Source: JACQGD01 sp045628725 (lineage in GTDB: Bacteria > Patescibacteriota > Saccharimonadia > Saccharimonadales > Saccharimonadaceae). Taken from it: a DNA stretch of 10,627 bases. Below, piece by piece: positions 1 through 6,413 of the stretch. A model generated the notes under the pieces. That model saw only the letters and a list, made by a program, of their open reading frames with translations, had not been told where the DNA came from and did no database searches. The position numbers and the translations under genes were made by a program. Position 1 is the first letter of the stretch. The number at the start of each line of letters is the position of its first letter. The stretch lies in the NCBI GenBank assembly GCA_045628725.1, contig JAZQPT010000087.1, positions 1-10,627 on the forward strand. Direction: 5' to 3'.

Positions 1-75
1 TGGCTGGGGCGGAGGGATTCGAACCCCCGAATGTCAGCACCAAAAACTGATGCCTTACCACTTGGCGACGCCCCA
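1..75 (-). tRNA. tRNA-Gln (anticodon UUG)
   Basis: Read on the minus strand this folds as a complete cloverleaf. The acceptor stem pairs TGGGGCG with CGCCCCA, followed by discriminator G and an encoded CCA tail at 3-1. The T arm carries the conserved GGTTCGAATCC. The anticodon stem TCAGT/GCTGA closes the seven-base loop TTTTGGT, whose middle bases give anticodon TTG, reading CAA (Gln). The CCA is genomically encoded. The gene begins at the window edge but appears complete. Confidence 0.97.
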
Positions 76-90
76 AAGCTCATTTATTAT
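62..90 (+). promoter_or_regulatory. Possible promoter for the 136-1032 gene
   Basis: TTGGCG (62-67) lies 17 bases before TATTAT (85-90) on the plus strand. The -35 would sit inside the 5' end of the tRNA-Gln gene and the -10 would overlap the -10 of the divergent tRNA promoter. The match is moderate and the region is AT-rich, so this may be chance. No better promoter was seen for the downstream gene. Confidence 0.35.
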
Positions 91-116
91 AGCATAAATA
101 CGAGACAATTTGTCAA
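86..116 (-). promoter_or_regulatory. Promoter of tRNA-Gln
   Basis: On the minus strand TTGACA (116-111) is followed after 19 bases by TATAAT (91-86). The -10 is preceded by TGC, giving an extended -10 (TGnTATAAT). Initiation about 7 bases on would fall a few bases before the mature tRNA 5' end at 75. The long spacer is offset by the extended -10. Confidence 0.75.
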
Positions 117-135
117 TATGTCATAGGACTAACGC

Positions 136-1032
136 TTGCGCGCTGCTGTGGCTTCAATTATTATTACATTTACTATGTCAACTGAAGACCCTACTCGAAA
201 TATTGATAGCTTGTGGATGCCTGGTCAATCTCTTAATCATGAATATCCCGCGGCAACGCCAGAGCAGCTTTCTGAAGCTTTTACTCGCCACTTAGGTTCC
301 CGTATGACTGTGTTAAACGAGGTGCTGGGCGTTGTTCGTGAGACAACCGACAGTGATGAAGTGCAGGCGATCGCTTCGATCGACCTGTGCGAGGTTGTGC
401 GATCAACTGCATATAGTATATCGACGACCCACGGCAAAGAATACCACGGTAATAATTATCGGCTAGCTTTATGGGAAGACGAGCTTTTTGCGCATAGCGA
501 GGAAGAGCACGCGTTTTTATCGAACACAATACAGTCAATTGCGCAGGTAATGATGAATAGCGGACATGTGCAGCCCGTAGAAGGAATAGACGAAATCGCA
601 GACATGACCGCGCGTTGGCGAAAGAAGTTAGGAGTATACTGCGTGGCAAACACCTCTACTCTAAGTGGGTGTGAGCTCGCTACCGTATCATTTATAAATA
701 CTCACCTACCAGAAAGCTTTGATGGGATTGTCTTTCCACGCAATCCATTAGGACGGCGAGATCAGATAACAAAGTCGAGAGCGTTGAAGATGGTTATAGA
801 TGTATTAGCCGAACGTGGTCACGAGTGCAGACTTGCCGTGCATGTAGATGACAGCGAGGGGCATCATCTCTCAATGATCGAGGATCCGCCTCACGCGCAG
901 ACGCATGTGTTTTTGCTGGAACATCCTGAGTTTATGCCTGTCGACCTGGGTCCCGCGACGAACGTTACTCGCTCCCCTTCTCCACTCGACTCTTTCCGGG
1001 CGATGGATGACTATCTTGTGAAGAGTCTATGA
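136..1032 (+). CDS. Hypothetical protein, about 285-298 aa
   Basis: This is a long open frame ending in TGA at 1030-1032, and I do not recognise the family. Two starts are plausible. TTG at 136 has AGGA seven bases upstream and adds a short hydrophobic N-terminus. ATG at 175 gives 285 aa but has no Shine-Dalgarno. The protein looks soluble, with no clear signal peptide and no transmembrane helix beyond the optional N-terminal stretch. The C-terminal third is rich in His and acidic residues (HVDDSEGHH, then EDPPHAQTH, roughly residues 236-257 from the TTG), which could bind metal but matches no motif I can name. It lies divergently beside tRNA-Gln, with no obvious terminator before the next gene at 1206. 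I am confident that it is a gene and assign no function. Confidence 0.85.
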   Translation: MRAAVASIIITFTMSTEDPTRNIDSLWMPGQSLNHEYPAATPEQLSEAFTRHLGSRMTVLNEVLGVVRETTDSDEVQAIASIDLCEVVRSTAYSISTTHGKEYHGNNYRLALWEDELFAHSEEEHAFLSNTIQSIAQVMMNSGHVQPVEGIDEIADMTARWRKKLGVYCVANTSTLSGCELATVSFINTHLPESFDGIVFPRNPLGRRDQITKSRALKMVIDVLAERGHECRLAVHVDDSEGHHLSMIEDPPHAQTHVFLLEHPEFMPVDLGPATNVTRSPSPLDSFRAMDDYLVKSL

Positions 1033-1074
1033 GCGAACGACAACCGATGACGATACGTAAATAGACACCAAATA

Positions 1075-1103
1075 TTGACAACACGCTTATGTTGCTATAT
1101 CAT
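1075..1103 (+). promoter_or_regulatory. Promoter of the LysM-Rpf gene
   Basis: A perfect TTGACA (1075-1080) is followed by TATCAT at 1098-1103 (17-base spacer) or by TGCTATATC (extended -10, 15-base spacer). A transcript would start near 1110, leaving a leader of about 95 bases before the ATG at 1206. The inverted repeat CAACA (1079-1083) / TGTTG (1090-1094) lies between the two boxes, where a repressor could block RNA polymerase. Confidence 0.65.
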
Positions 1104-1124
1104 GGTAACTGTGTTTTTGGATAC

Positions 1125-1142
1125 TTTGCGTACACACGCAAA
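1125..1142 (+). promoter_or_regulatory. Perfect inverted repeat in the leader of the Rpf gene
   Basis: TTTGCGT (1125-1131), the four-base loop ACAC, then ACGCAAA (1136-1142) make a perfect 7-bp hairpin about 15 bases into the predicted leader. It could be a protein-binding dyad or an mRNA hairpin. It is not followed by a U-tract, so it is not a terminator. I do not recognise a known riboswitch in the leader. Confidence 0.4.
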
Positions 1143-1194
1143 CAAAAGCACATAATGCCTATAACTATTAAATCAGATAATAAACGGATTGAAT

Positions 1195-1200
1195 AGGAGG
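1195..1200 (+). promoter_or_regulatory. Ribosome binding site AGGAGG
   Basis: A full consensus AGGAGG lies five bases before the ATG at 1206. It is the strongest Shine-Dalgarno in the window, which suggests high translation of the secreted enzyme and fixes its start. Confidence 0.9.
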
Positions 1201-1205
1201 AAAAT

Positions 1206-1838
1206 ATGAAATTAAAGGTGATTTTTACCACTATCGCGCTAGTAGGCCTGATGACGTTGTTCGGCGGATCGTCGACATATGCTCAGTCTGCTCAGCAAAA
1301 CATGGTAACAGTTAACCCAGGTGACAATTTGTCGCTGATTGCAGAAGCGCACGACACCACATATCAGCGTATCTTTAATGCAAACGAAAGTATCGCTGAT
1401 CCCAATATTATCTACCCAGGGCAAGAGTTACGGATTCCTGCGGCAGACGAACAGCTTCCTGATCGCCCGCTTCCAGCTCCAGCTCCAACTCCAGCTCCAG
1501 CTCCAGTAGCAGTACAGGTGCCAGTTGTGCATCAACAGGCACAGCCGCGTCCTGTTAGTGGCAATACTGGTGCAGTCGCACCTGCTGTAGGAACGGGCGT
1601 ATGGGATCAGCTTGCACAGTGTGAAGCCGGCGGTAACTGGTCAACCAGTACAGGTAATGGATACTTTGGTGGACTTCAGTTCGACCAAGGTACTTGGTTA
1701 AGTAGCGGTGGTGGCGCTTACGCCCCAACAGCCGCTCAAGCCAGTCGTGAACAGCAAATAGCTGTCGCTGAGAGTCTTCGTGCTCAACGCGGATTCAATC
1801 CATGGCCTGCTTGCGCAGATAAACTTGGACTGCGATAA
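1206..1838 (+). CDS. Secreted LysM-domain Rpf-like transglycosylase
   Basis: The 210-aa protein has the layout of an exported peptidoglycan-cleaving enzyme. Residues 1-26 form a Sec signal peptide with a basic start, a hydrophobic core and a TYA cleavage site before Gln27. Residues 33-79 form one LysM domain (VNPGDNLSLIA ... YPGQELRIPA), which binds GlcNAc-containing glycans. Residues 86-126 are a Pro/Ala-rich linker. Residues 130-210 form the transglycosylase-like (resuscitation-promoting factor) domain. This has the WDQLAQCEAGGNW signature with presumed catalytic Glu140, the GGLQF and TW motifs, and Cys139 with Cys203 placed for the domain's disulfide. In Rpf proteins this fold cleaves the glycan backbone. 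In a cell-wall-bearing epibiont it could remodel the cell's own wall or attack a host's; that role is inference. It has its own promoter and terminator. Confidence 0.95.
   Translation: MKLKVIFTTIALVGLMTLFGGSSTYAQSAQQNMVTVNPGDNLSLIAEAHDTTYQRIFNANESIADPNIIYPGQELRIPAADEQLPDRPLPAPAPTPAPAPVAVQVPVVHQQAQPRPVSGNTGAVAPAVGTGVWDQLAQCEAGGNWSTSTGNGYFGGLQFDQGTWLSSGGGAYAPTAAQASREQQIAVAESLRAQRGFNPWPACADKLGLR
1473..1508 (+). repeat. Hexanucleotide repeat encoding the Pro-Ala linker
   Basis: Six copies of a CCAGCT-type hexamer run in tandem, with one CCAACT variant and a final CCAGTA. They encode alternating Pro-Ala residues between the LysM and catalytic domains. In-frame hexamer gain or loss would change linker length by two residues without breaking the frame. 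Confidence 0.8.
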
Positions 1839-1845
1839 CAAATCC

Positions 1846-1882
1846 ATATAAAAATAGCCGCATAACGCGGCTATTTTTATAT
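1846..1882. terminator. Bidirectional terminator between convergent genes
   Basis: The core is a perfect stem AAAATAGCCGC (1851-1861), loop ATAAC, GCGGCTATTTT (1867-1877), extended by five A-T pairs to about 16 bp. It is flanked by T-rich sequence on both strands. It ends the Rpf gene transcript (stop at 1838) and, in the other direction, the MscS transcript. The MscS stop codon (1877-1879) lies within the stem. Confidence 0.92.
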
Positions 1883-2743
1883 CTTCTTTTTTTCGATGCT
1901 ACGAACGACGATTTGTGGTACTGGTAATTCAATCCCCGCTTTAGCAAATGCCTTGAGTAGGCGTCGTCGGAAATCGCCAGCAACCGTCCACTGTTCGGCT
2001 GGTTGCACGGTGCCGAGGGCCTTCACGACGATGCCCGAGTCGATAAATTTCTCAACTCGAAGGAAGTGGATTGGGTCGCTGATCAGTTTTGCCATTAGTT
2101 CATCCTGCATCATGTCATTGCCAACGGCGTTCATCACCTTTTCCACTTGGTCGATGTCGCTGTCGTAGGCGACAGTTATATCTACCACGACGCTTGAATA
2201 TTGGTAAGTGCGGTTGGTAATTATACTTGCTTCGCCATTTCGAACGATATTGAGCGTACCGTCTAGGTCACGGAGTTTTGTAATTCGAAGGGTGATGTCT
2301 TCGACGACGCCAGACGTGCCTAGCGCTCCTGTCGTTCCGCCACTTAATGTAACAATATCCCCTACTCTATACTGGTTCTCGCCAATTATATACATGCCGG
2401 CAACATAATCACGAATTGTTGTTTGCGCACCAAGTCCTATGATGATTCCAAGAAATCCAAGACTTGCGCCAATTGCAGCGAGGTTCAGGTTAAAGATTGA
2501 GCAGATGACACCGATACTTGCAATCCAGACTAGTGCCCCAGCCAAAGTGCCAAACACGCGACTGATGGTGTCTTCGCGTTTACTCTCCTCTAGTTGAGAT
2601 GTATATTTGTGCGTTTTAATAACACGGCGAACGACACGGTTGATAATTATTGCACTAATTCGCTGGACGACTATCGCTATCAAAACAACGATAATTGTCT
2701 GCGTAAATGCATTTTCAAAAAATTGTACTAAGTTAGATTCCAT
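1877..2743 (-). CDS. MscS-family small-conductance mechanosensitive channel
   Basis: The 288-aa protein matches the MscS family in length (E. coli MscS is 286 aa) and plan. It has three membrane helices at about 14-34, 62-84 and 87-107. The last is the Gly/Ala-rich pore helix (LAAIGASLGFLGIIIGLGAQ), followed by the diagnostic RDYVAGMYIIGENQYRVGD segment entering the beta domain. The C-terminal alpha/beta cage follows (TLRITKLRDLDGTLNIVRNG, then WTVAGDFRRRLLKAF). Such channels open on membrane tension to release solutes during hypo-osmotic shock. The ATG at 2743 has no clear Shine-Dalgarno. It starts 47 bases after the permease stop and is probably co-transcribed with it. Its stop codon is buried in the shared terminator stem. 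Confidence 0.94.
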   Translation of the reverse strand: MESNLVQFFENAFTQTIIVVLIAIVVQRISAIIINRVVRRVIKTHKYTSQLEESKREDTISRVFGTLAGALVWIASIGVICSIFNLNLAAIGASLGFLGIIIGLGAQTTIRDYVAGMYIIGENQYRVGDIVTLSGGTTGALGTSGVVEDITLRITKLRDLDGTLNIVRNGEASIITNRTYQYSSVVVDITVAYDSDIDQVEKVMNAVGNDMMQDELMAKLISDPIHFLRVEKFIDSGIVVKALGTVQPAEQWTVAGDFRRRLLKAFAKAGIELPVPQIVVRSIEKKKI

Positions 2744-2790
2744 ATGTGTACTTTATCATGATATGTTCATAACAGATAGGCACTACCACC

Positions 2791-5124
2791 TTAATCTTTG
2801 TGGCGTTTAGATGGCCACCACGTACGCTTTCCGATGTCATAAACGAGCGCTGGAACAAGGAGCGAGCGAACGATTGTTGTGTCGATCAGAACACCGAACG
2901 CAACGATGAACGCTAATTGTGCCAAGAACAGTACAGGGATGACAGCAAGTGCTGCAAATGTTGCCGCTAGGACGATACCTGCCGACGTAATGACGCCACC
3001 TGTAACGATGAGGCCAAGCAGTACGCCCTTTCGGGTGCCGATCTTTAATGACTCTTCGCGGACGCGTGTCATCAAGAAGATATTATAATCGATACCGAGT
3101 GCAACAAGGAATACAAATCCGTATAGTACCACCGATGGATCAGACCCCGAGAAGTTCCAGACATTGTTAAACAGTAGCGCTGCGACACCGAGTGTCGCTG
3201 TAAACGATATGACGGTTGTCAAAAGTAGCAGCAGCGGTGCGACTACTGAACGAAGCAGTACCATTAGTATCAATGTAATCACCACAAGAACGACTGGAAT
3301 AACGATCATCCTGTCATGCTGGGCGGCAACGTTCGTGTCTAGTTCTGTTGCAATAACGCCGCCAATAAGTGCACTAGAATCTATCTTTTTTGCCTCTTCG
3401 CGTAGGCGCAGTATAGTGTCCTGTGCGGCTTGTGATTCGGCATCGTCACTGAGCGTGACCTGCATCAGAACTTCGCCATCAACTACTTTTGGTGTCGCGT
3501 TTTTGAACGGATAGGCGCTTTCTGTGAGTGACTCTACGCTAGGTATATTTGCCGTTGCCTGGTTGTATGCCATATCGATAGCTTCTGCTGGCGCACCAGC
3601 CATTTGCGATTCAATACCACTACGTATCTTTGACGTTTGTTCGTCGGTGGTCTGTTTAATCTTTGTACTAATACTTTGTTTTAGATCTGCCTCTGATTTG
3701 CCAAGTGGCATTGTTCCGGACACTGAATTGTTGGCGGTAATAGATACCGACGACACGCCCTTGTCGCTGTCGAGTGCTGCTGTTAGTTGATCAACTTTGT
3801 CGCTACGTGCAACGAGTTGCGCCGGGGTTCCTGCACCTCCCGGGAAATGCTGATCGAGGATTTTTTGACCATCGCGGGCGTCAGACTGCCCTAGTACGAT
3901 ATCGCTTTGAGCGATTCCGTCGGCCTTTAATCCTATTGCTGCGGTAGCAAATACAATGAGCACTACTGATGTCGTAACCCATATACGACGTGGATGCCTG
4001 CTAACGAAAGCGGCGATGCTTTTCCATAGTCCGCTGTGATGCACCTTCACCCCTAGGCTACCTTGATATTTTGGTACCCGTGGCCAGAATACTTTGCGTC
4101 CAATCGCAAGAAGCATTGCAGGTAGCAGTGTGAGTGCGCTAAGGACCGCGAACATGATGCCAATTGAGCCAACTGGGCCAAGCGCTTTGTTCGAATTAAG
4201 ATCTGATAAGAGTAGACACAGTAGTCCTACGATAACTGTTCCGCCGGCAGCGAGGATTGGCTCGAACGATCCTTTTAGTGCCGCTCTCAGGGCTTTCCAG
4301 GTTTCTTTGTGTCGCTCTAGTTCTTCACGGTAACGGGCTACGAATAACAGCGAATAATCTGTCGCAGCGCCGATAACGAGAATGAACAAGATACCCTGCA
4401 CTTGGCCATTGATTTGAACGATGTCTGCGTCGGCAAGGTGCCAGACGATTAGTATGGCTGCAGCAAGTGCAGAGATCGCATTGAAAAGCACGACGAATGG
4501 TAGTATAGGTGAACGGTACACGATCAAAAGGATAACGAATACGACAGATAATGCGACGAGCAGCAAAATGCCGTCAATACCAGAAAACGCTTTAGATACG
4601 TCCCCTAGAAATCCAACTGGTCCAGTGATTTTATAATCGACGCCAACATTTTGTTCGTCTAGTTTTTCGCGAAGTTCCGGCAGGAATTCTTTGTACTCTG
4701 CCCCGCTATCGGTGTTAACGACAACAAATGCCGCTTTTTTGTCGTCTGATATTACAGGCGGTGATATTTCATCTTTAACGTCAGATAGCTGTTTAAGCGA
4801 TTGTGTCGCCTCTTTGATAGCGGTTGTCTGCGAATCGGTTAGTACTTTGTCGTTATTAGAAAAGACGAAAATAGCAGGAATTGTATTGCTGCTTTGGAAC
4901 TTCTCTAGTTGCTGGTTTACTTTTGTCGATTCGGCACTTGCAGGAAGAAAAGTAGATCGGTCGTTACTGGCGACTTCGCTAATTTTGCCGAAGTACGGAC
5001 CACCGATACCAGCTGCAGCTACCCATGCTACGATGATAATTGAAGGTATGAGTACGCGGAGCCATTTTGGTACTGATCGACGTGATGAGAGAAGTTCTGA
5101 TTTCATGTATTTAGTATACGCCAT
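2791..5124 (-). CDS. MMPL-family RND transporter
   Basis: The protein of about 777 aa shows the duplicated plan of MmpL/RND permeases. Numbered from the ATG at 5124, it has one helix (22-41), an exterior domain (45-184) and a five-helix bundle (about 185-350). This is followed by a helix (about 382-399), a second exterior domain (400-604) and a final five-helix bundle (605-764). Each bundle carries the Asp-Tyr pair expected for the proton relay: GAATDYSLLF (D256, Y257) and ALGIDYNIFL (D679, Y680), each followed by a basic RxREE loop. The family exports lipids, glycolipids or drugs using the proton gradient. The substrate cannot be read here. The frame extends to a TTG at 5187, but those 21 residues look non-native. 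ATG at 5124 or 5106 is more likely, although neither has a Shine-Dalgarno. It sits between the NmrA-like gene and MscS on the same strand. Confidence 0.94.
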   Translation of the reverse strand: MAYTKYMKSELLSSRRSVPKWLRVLIPSIIIVAWVAAAGIGGPYFGKISEVASNDRSTFLPASAESTKVNQQLEKFQSSNTIPAIFVFSNNDKVLTDSQTTAIKEATQSLKQLSDVKDEISPPVISDDKKAAFVVVNTDSGAEYKEFLPELREKLDEQNVGVDYKITGPVGFLGDVSKAFSGIDGILLLVALSVVFVILLIVYRSPILPFVVLFNAISALAAAILIVWHLADADIVQINGQVQGILFILVIGAATDYSLLFVARYREELERHKETWKALRAALKGSFEPILAAGGTVIVGLLCLLLSDLNSNKALGPVGSIGIMFAVLSALTLLPAMLLAIGRKVFWPRVPKYQGSLGVKVHHSGLWKSIAAFVSRHPRRIWVTTSVVLIVFATAAIGLKADGIAQSDIVLGQSDARDGQKILDQHFPGGAGTPAQLVARSDKVDQLTAALDSDKGVSSVSITANNSVSGTMPLGKSEADLKQSISTKIKQTTDEQTSKIRSGIESQMAGAPAEAIDMAYNQATANIPSVESLTESAYPFKNATPKVVDGEVLMQVTLSDDAESQAAQDTILRLREEAKKIDSSALIGGVIATELDTNVAAQHDRMIVIPVVLVVITLILMVLLRSVVAPLLLLLTTVISFTATLGVAALLFNNVWNFSGSDPSVVLYGFVFLVALGIDYNIFLMTRVREESLKIGTRKGVLLGLIVTGGVITSAGIVLAATFAALAVIPVLFLAQLAFIVAFGVLIDTTIVRSLLVPALVYDIGKRTWWPSKRHKD

Positions 5125-5193
5125 GCTTACTATATTCTCTATAGTGTATAGGTGCCGACCGACCGTACTATCGGTATAAATAAACAATGCCTA

Positions 5194-5817
5194 TTACCGT
5201 GCGTGGATAAACGGTGCCTCGCGCAGATGTCGATCAGGATTAGTGGCGAGGTCTGCAACACTTTTGGCGACTGCCGCGCGGGCAATTAACGGATGCAGAG
5301 GATGATTTTGTTGCATCTGATATTCACTATTACTAGACGACGACATGATAGTGGGACGGACGACAGTCCAGTCTAGGTCGGAATCATATAATTGACGCAA
5401 GTGGTCTTCTGAGTCGCTAACAACCTTGCTGGGCGTGCCAAATAACACAAGCCGCGTTAAGCGTACGAATAATGACGGACGCTCATTGGGCAGTAAAGCG
5501 ATGTCACCCGAAATACTAACGATACGTTTTATGCCCGCGTTGTTCATGGCAGGTATCACTGTTTTCATCGCAGTACTTAATACGTTGTGGTTCGGCGAAC
5601 CCCAGCTGCTCATGGTGCAGATAACTGCATCTGCACCACTAAACAGAGATGTGAGCGAATTTATTTTTGTTATATCAAACGGCGTAATGACTGCGCCTGC
5701 GGGGACGGCGGAACTATTTTTATGCACTCCCGCTATCACTTCATGACCCTGCCCGATTAACAGTGTTGCTACCCTACTCCCTACTTTGCCGTTGGCGCCG
5801 AGAATGACAATCTTCAT
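5194..5817 (-). CDS. NAD(P)-binding NmrA/SDR-like protein
   Basis: This 207-aa Rossmann-fold protein has the dinucleotide motif GANGKVG (G7, G10, G13) right at the N-terminus after strand MKIVIL. It then has D48 at the end of a strand, ADAVICTMSSWG (62-73) and KRIVSISGD (97-105). The DLDWTVVRPT segment (147-156) is typical of atypical (NmrA-like) SDR proteins. I see no YxxxK catalytic pair, so it may be a redox-sensing or epimerase-type member rather than a classical dehydrogenase. The length fits the short NAD(P)H-binding class. The ATG at 5817 lacks a Shine-Dalgarno. The gene follows a structured intergenic element (5837-5894) and precedes the MMPL gene by about 70 bases, which suggests one transcript. 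The substrate is unknown. Confidence 0.9.
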   Translation of the reverse strand: MKIVILGANGKVGSRVATLLIGQGHEVIAGVHKNSSAVPAGAVITPFDITKINSLTSLFSGADAVICTMSSWGSPNHNVLSTAMKTVIPAMNNAGIKRIVSISGDIALLPNERPSLFVRLTRLVLFGTPSKVVSDSEDHLRQLYDSDLDWTVVRPTIMSSSSNSEYQMQQNHPLHPLIARAAVAKSVADLATNPDRHLREAPFIHAR

Positions 5818-5836
5818 GGATATAGTATGTCATAGA

Positions 5837-5894
5837 TATCAAAAACCCTGCACCAATAGGTACACGGTTTTTGATACGTATACAGGTGCAGGGT
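5837..5894 (-). promoter_or_regulatory. Interlocked inverted repeats; candidate attenuator or pseudoknot
   Basis: Two inverted repeats interleave. Arm pair A is 5837-5847 with 5866-5876 (11 bp, TATCAAAAACC / GGTTTTTGATA). Arm pair B is 5845-5854 with 5885-5894 (10 bp, ACCCTGCACC / GGTGCAGGGT). The order is A-B-A'-B', and A and B share three bases. On the minus strand, B forms a GC-rich hairpin followed at once by a T-run, as in an intrinsic terminator. A would pair that T-run away. The first B arm begins on the last base of the TGA stop of the upstream 137-aa gene, so a ribosome there would cover it. The repeats are seen directly. The switch and its coupling to translation are inference. It could also be a plain terminator. 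Confidence 0.6.
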
Positions 5895-6307
5895 CATTCC
5901 CCTCTGGAGTAGGCAGAGATGATGCGCAGTACATTACCCAAGTCGTCACCGGCGTCAGGCAGTTGCGTCATCAGCGAGGACAAGTAATGATACGGCTGGT
6001 GAGCGAGCCACTGAGGCACGTTACGATAACTCCCCATTAGATCGGACATGATAGACATGAGTGCGTGATCTGTGCCTGATGCAAACGCTTGTTCGGCACG
6101 GTCGCAAAATTGAGCGAGTTGTCCGAACATGAGCGAATCGCGTTCTTGCCAGCGCTCGGCTGCCTCTATGTGGCTGCTGTCATATGCTTTGTTGGTGGCA
6201 TGTAGGTCGTCCGGTGCTATGCCGCTCATTGCGACCATGGCACTCAGAATGTCCCGGCCGATTGCAATTTTCAGTTCGCGAACATCCTTGGGGATCGTGA
6301 TTCCCAT
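5894..6307 (-). CDS. Hypothetical protein, 137 aa
   Basis: The ATG start at 6307 is well supported by AGGAG five bases upstream and a promoter behind it. The protein is soluble, mostly helical in appearance and without Cys-rich or membrane segments, apart from a single Cys in QFCDRAEQ. The middle is hydrophilic and acidic. The C-terminal half has aromatic residues (WLAHQPYHYLSSL). I recognise no family. Codons end in G or C more often than in the neighbouring coiled-coil gene, as seen also in the two small plus-strand genes near 8 kb. It is the first gene of a co-directional set with the NmrA-like, MMPL and MscS genes. Its stop codon overlaps the structured element at 5837-5894, so it may act partly as a translated leader controlling the genes downstream. 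That is inference. Confidence 0.85.
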   Translation of the reverse strand: MGITIPKDVRELKIAIGRDILSAMVAMSGIAPDDLHATNKAYDSSHIEAAERWQERDSLMFGQLAQFCDRAEQAFASGTDHALMSIMSDLMGSYRNVPQWLAHQPYHYLSSLMTQLPDAGDDLGNVLRIISAYSRGE

Positions 6308-6312
6308 TGCTA

Positions 6313-6317
6313 CTCCT
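6313..6317 (-). promoter_or_regulatory. Ribosome binding site AGGAG for the 137-aa gene
   Basis: AGGAG on the minus strand lies five bases before the ATG at 6307 and decides that start. Confidence 0.85.
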
Positions 6318-6342
6318 AATTTGTTGAGGAACGGTCCTAGTC

Positions 6343-6371
6343 AGTATACCTGATTATATTGATATAAACAA
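6343..6371 (-). promoter_or_regulatory. Promoter of the 137-aa gene and possibly the block to MscS
   Basis: On the minus strand TTGTTT (6371-6366) is followed after exactly 17 bases by TATACT (6348-6343). The transcript would start near 6336, about 29 bases before the ATG. It is the only good promoter I see for the four-gene minus-strand block. Confidence 0.65.
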
Positions 6372-6387
6372 CTATTTATGATATAAT
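6359..6387 (+). promoter_or_regulatory. Consensus-like promoter facing the 3' end of the DUF2130 gene
   Basis: TTGATA (6359-6364), a 17-base spacer, then TATAAT (6382-6387) on the plus strand form a near-consensus promoter overlapping the divergent promoter of the 137-aa gene. A transcript from about 6394 would run into 6414-7760 in the antisense direction. No plus-strand gene begins here. AT-rich sequence can mimic this. Confidence 0.45.
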
Positions 6388-6413
6388 ATAGAGATACGCT
6401 GGTTGATTGCCGG

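Noticed and set aside
1..75. Attachment site in the tRNA-Gln 3' end
   Set aside because: The 3' end of the tRNA faces the window edge. No direct repeat of it and no integrase gene were seen in the window.
1104..1205. Riboswitch in the Rpf gene leader, such as a c-di-AMP type
   Set aside because: The leader is only about 95 bases and shows one simple hairpin. I could not match any known riboswitch core.
4691..5179. 162-aa plus-strand ORF opposite the MMPL gene
   Set aside because: It is the reverse-complement shadow of a clear MMPL coding sequence, with low-complexity Ser/Thr-rich translation and no start signals.
5140..5180. Hairpin between the NmrA-like and MMPL genes (ACCG/CGGT)
   Set aside because: A four-pair stem without a T-run is expected by chance and does not suggest a terminator.
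5125..5187. N-terminal extension of the MMPL gene from TTG 5187
   Set aside because: The 21 extra residues are polar and unlike MMPL N-termini, and the TTG has no spaced ribosome binding site. ATG 5124 or 5106 is simpler.
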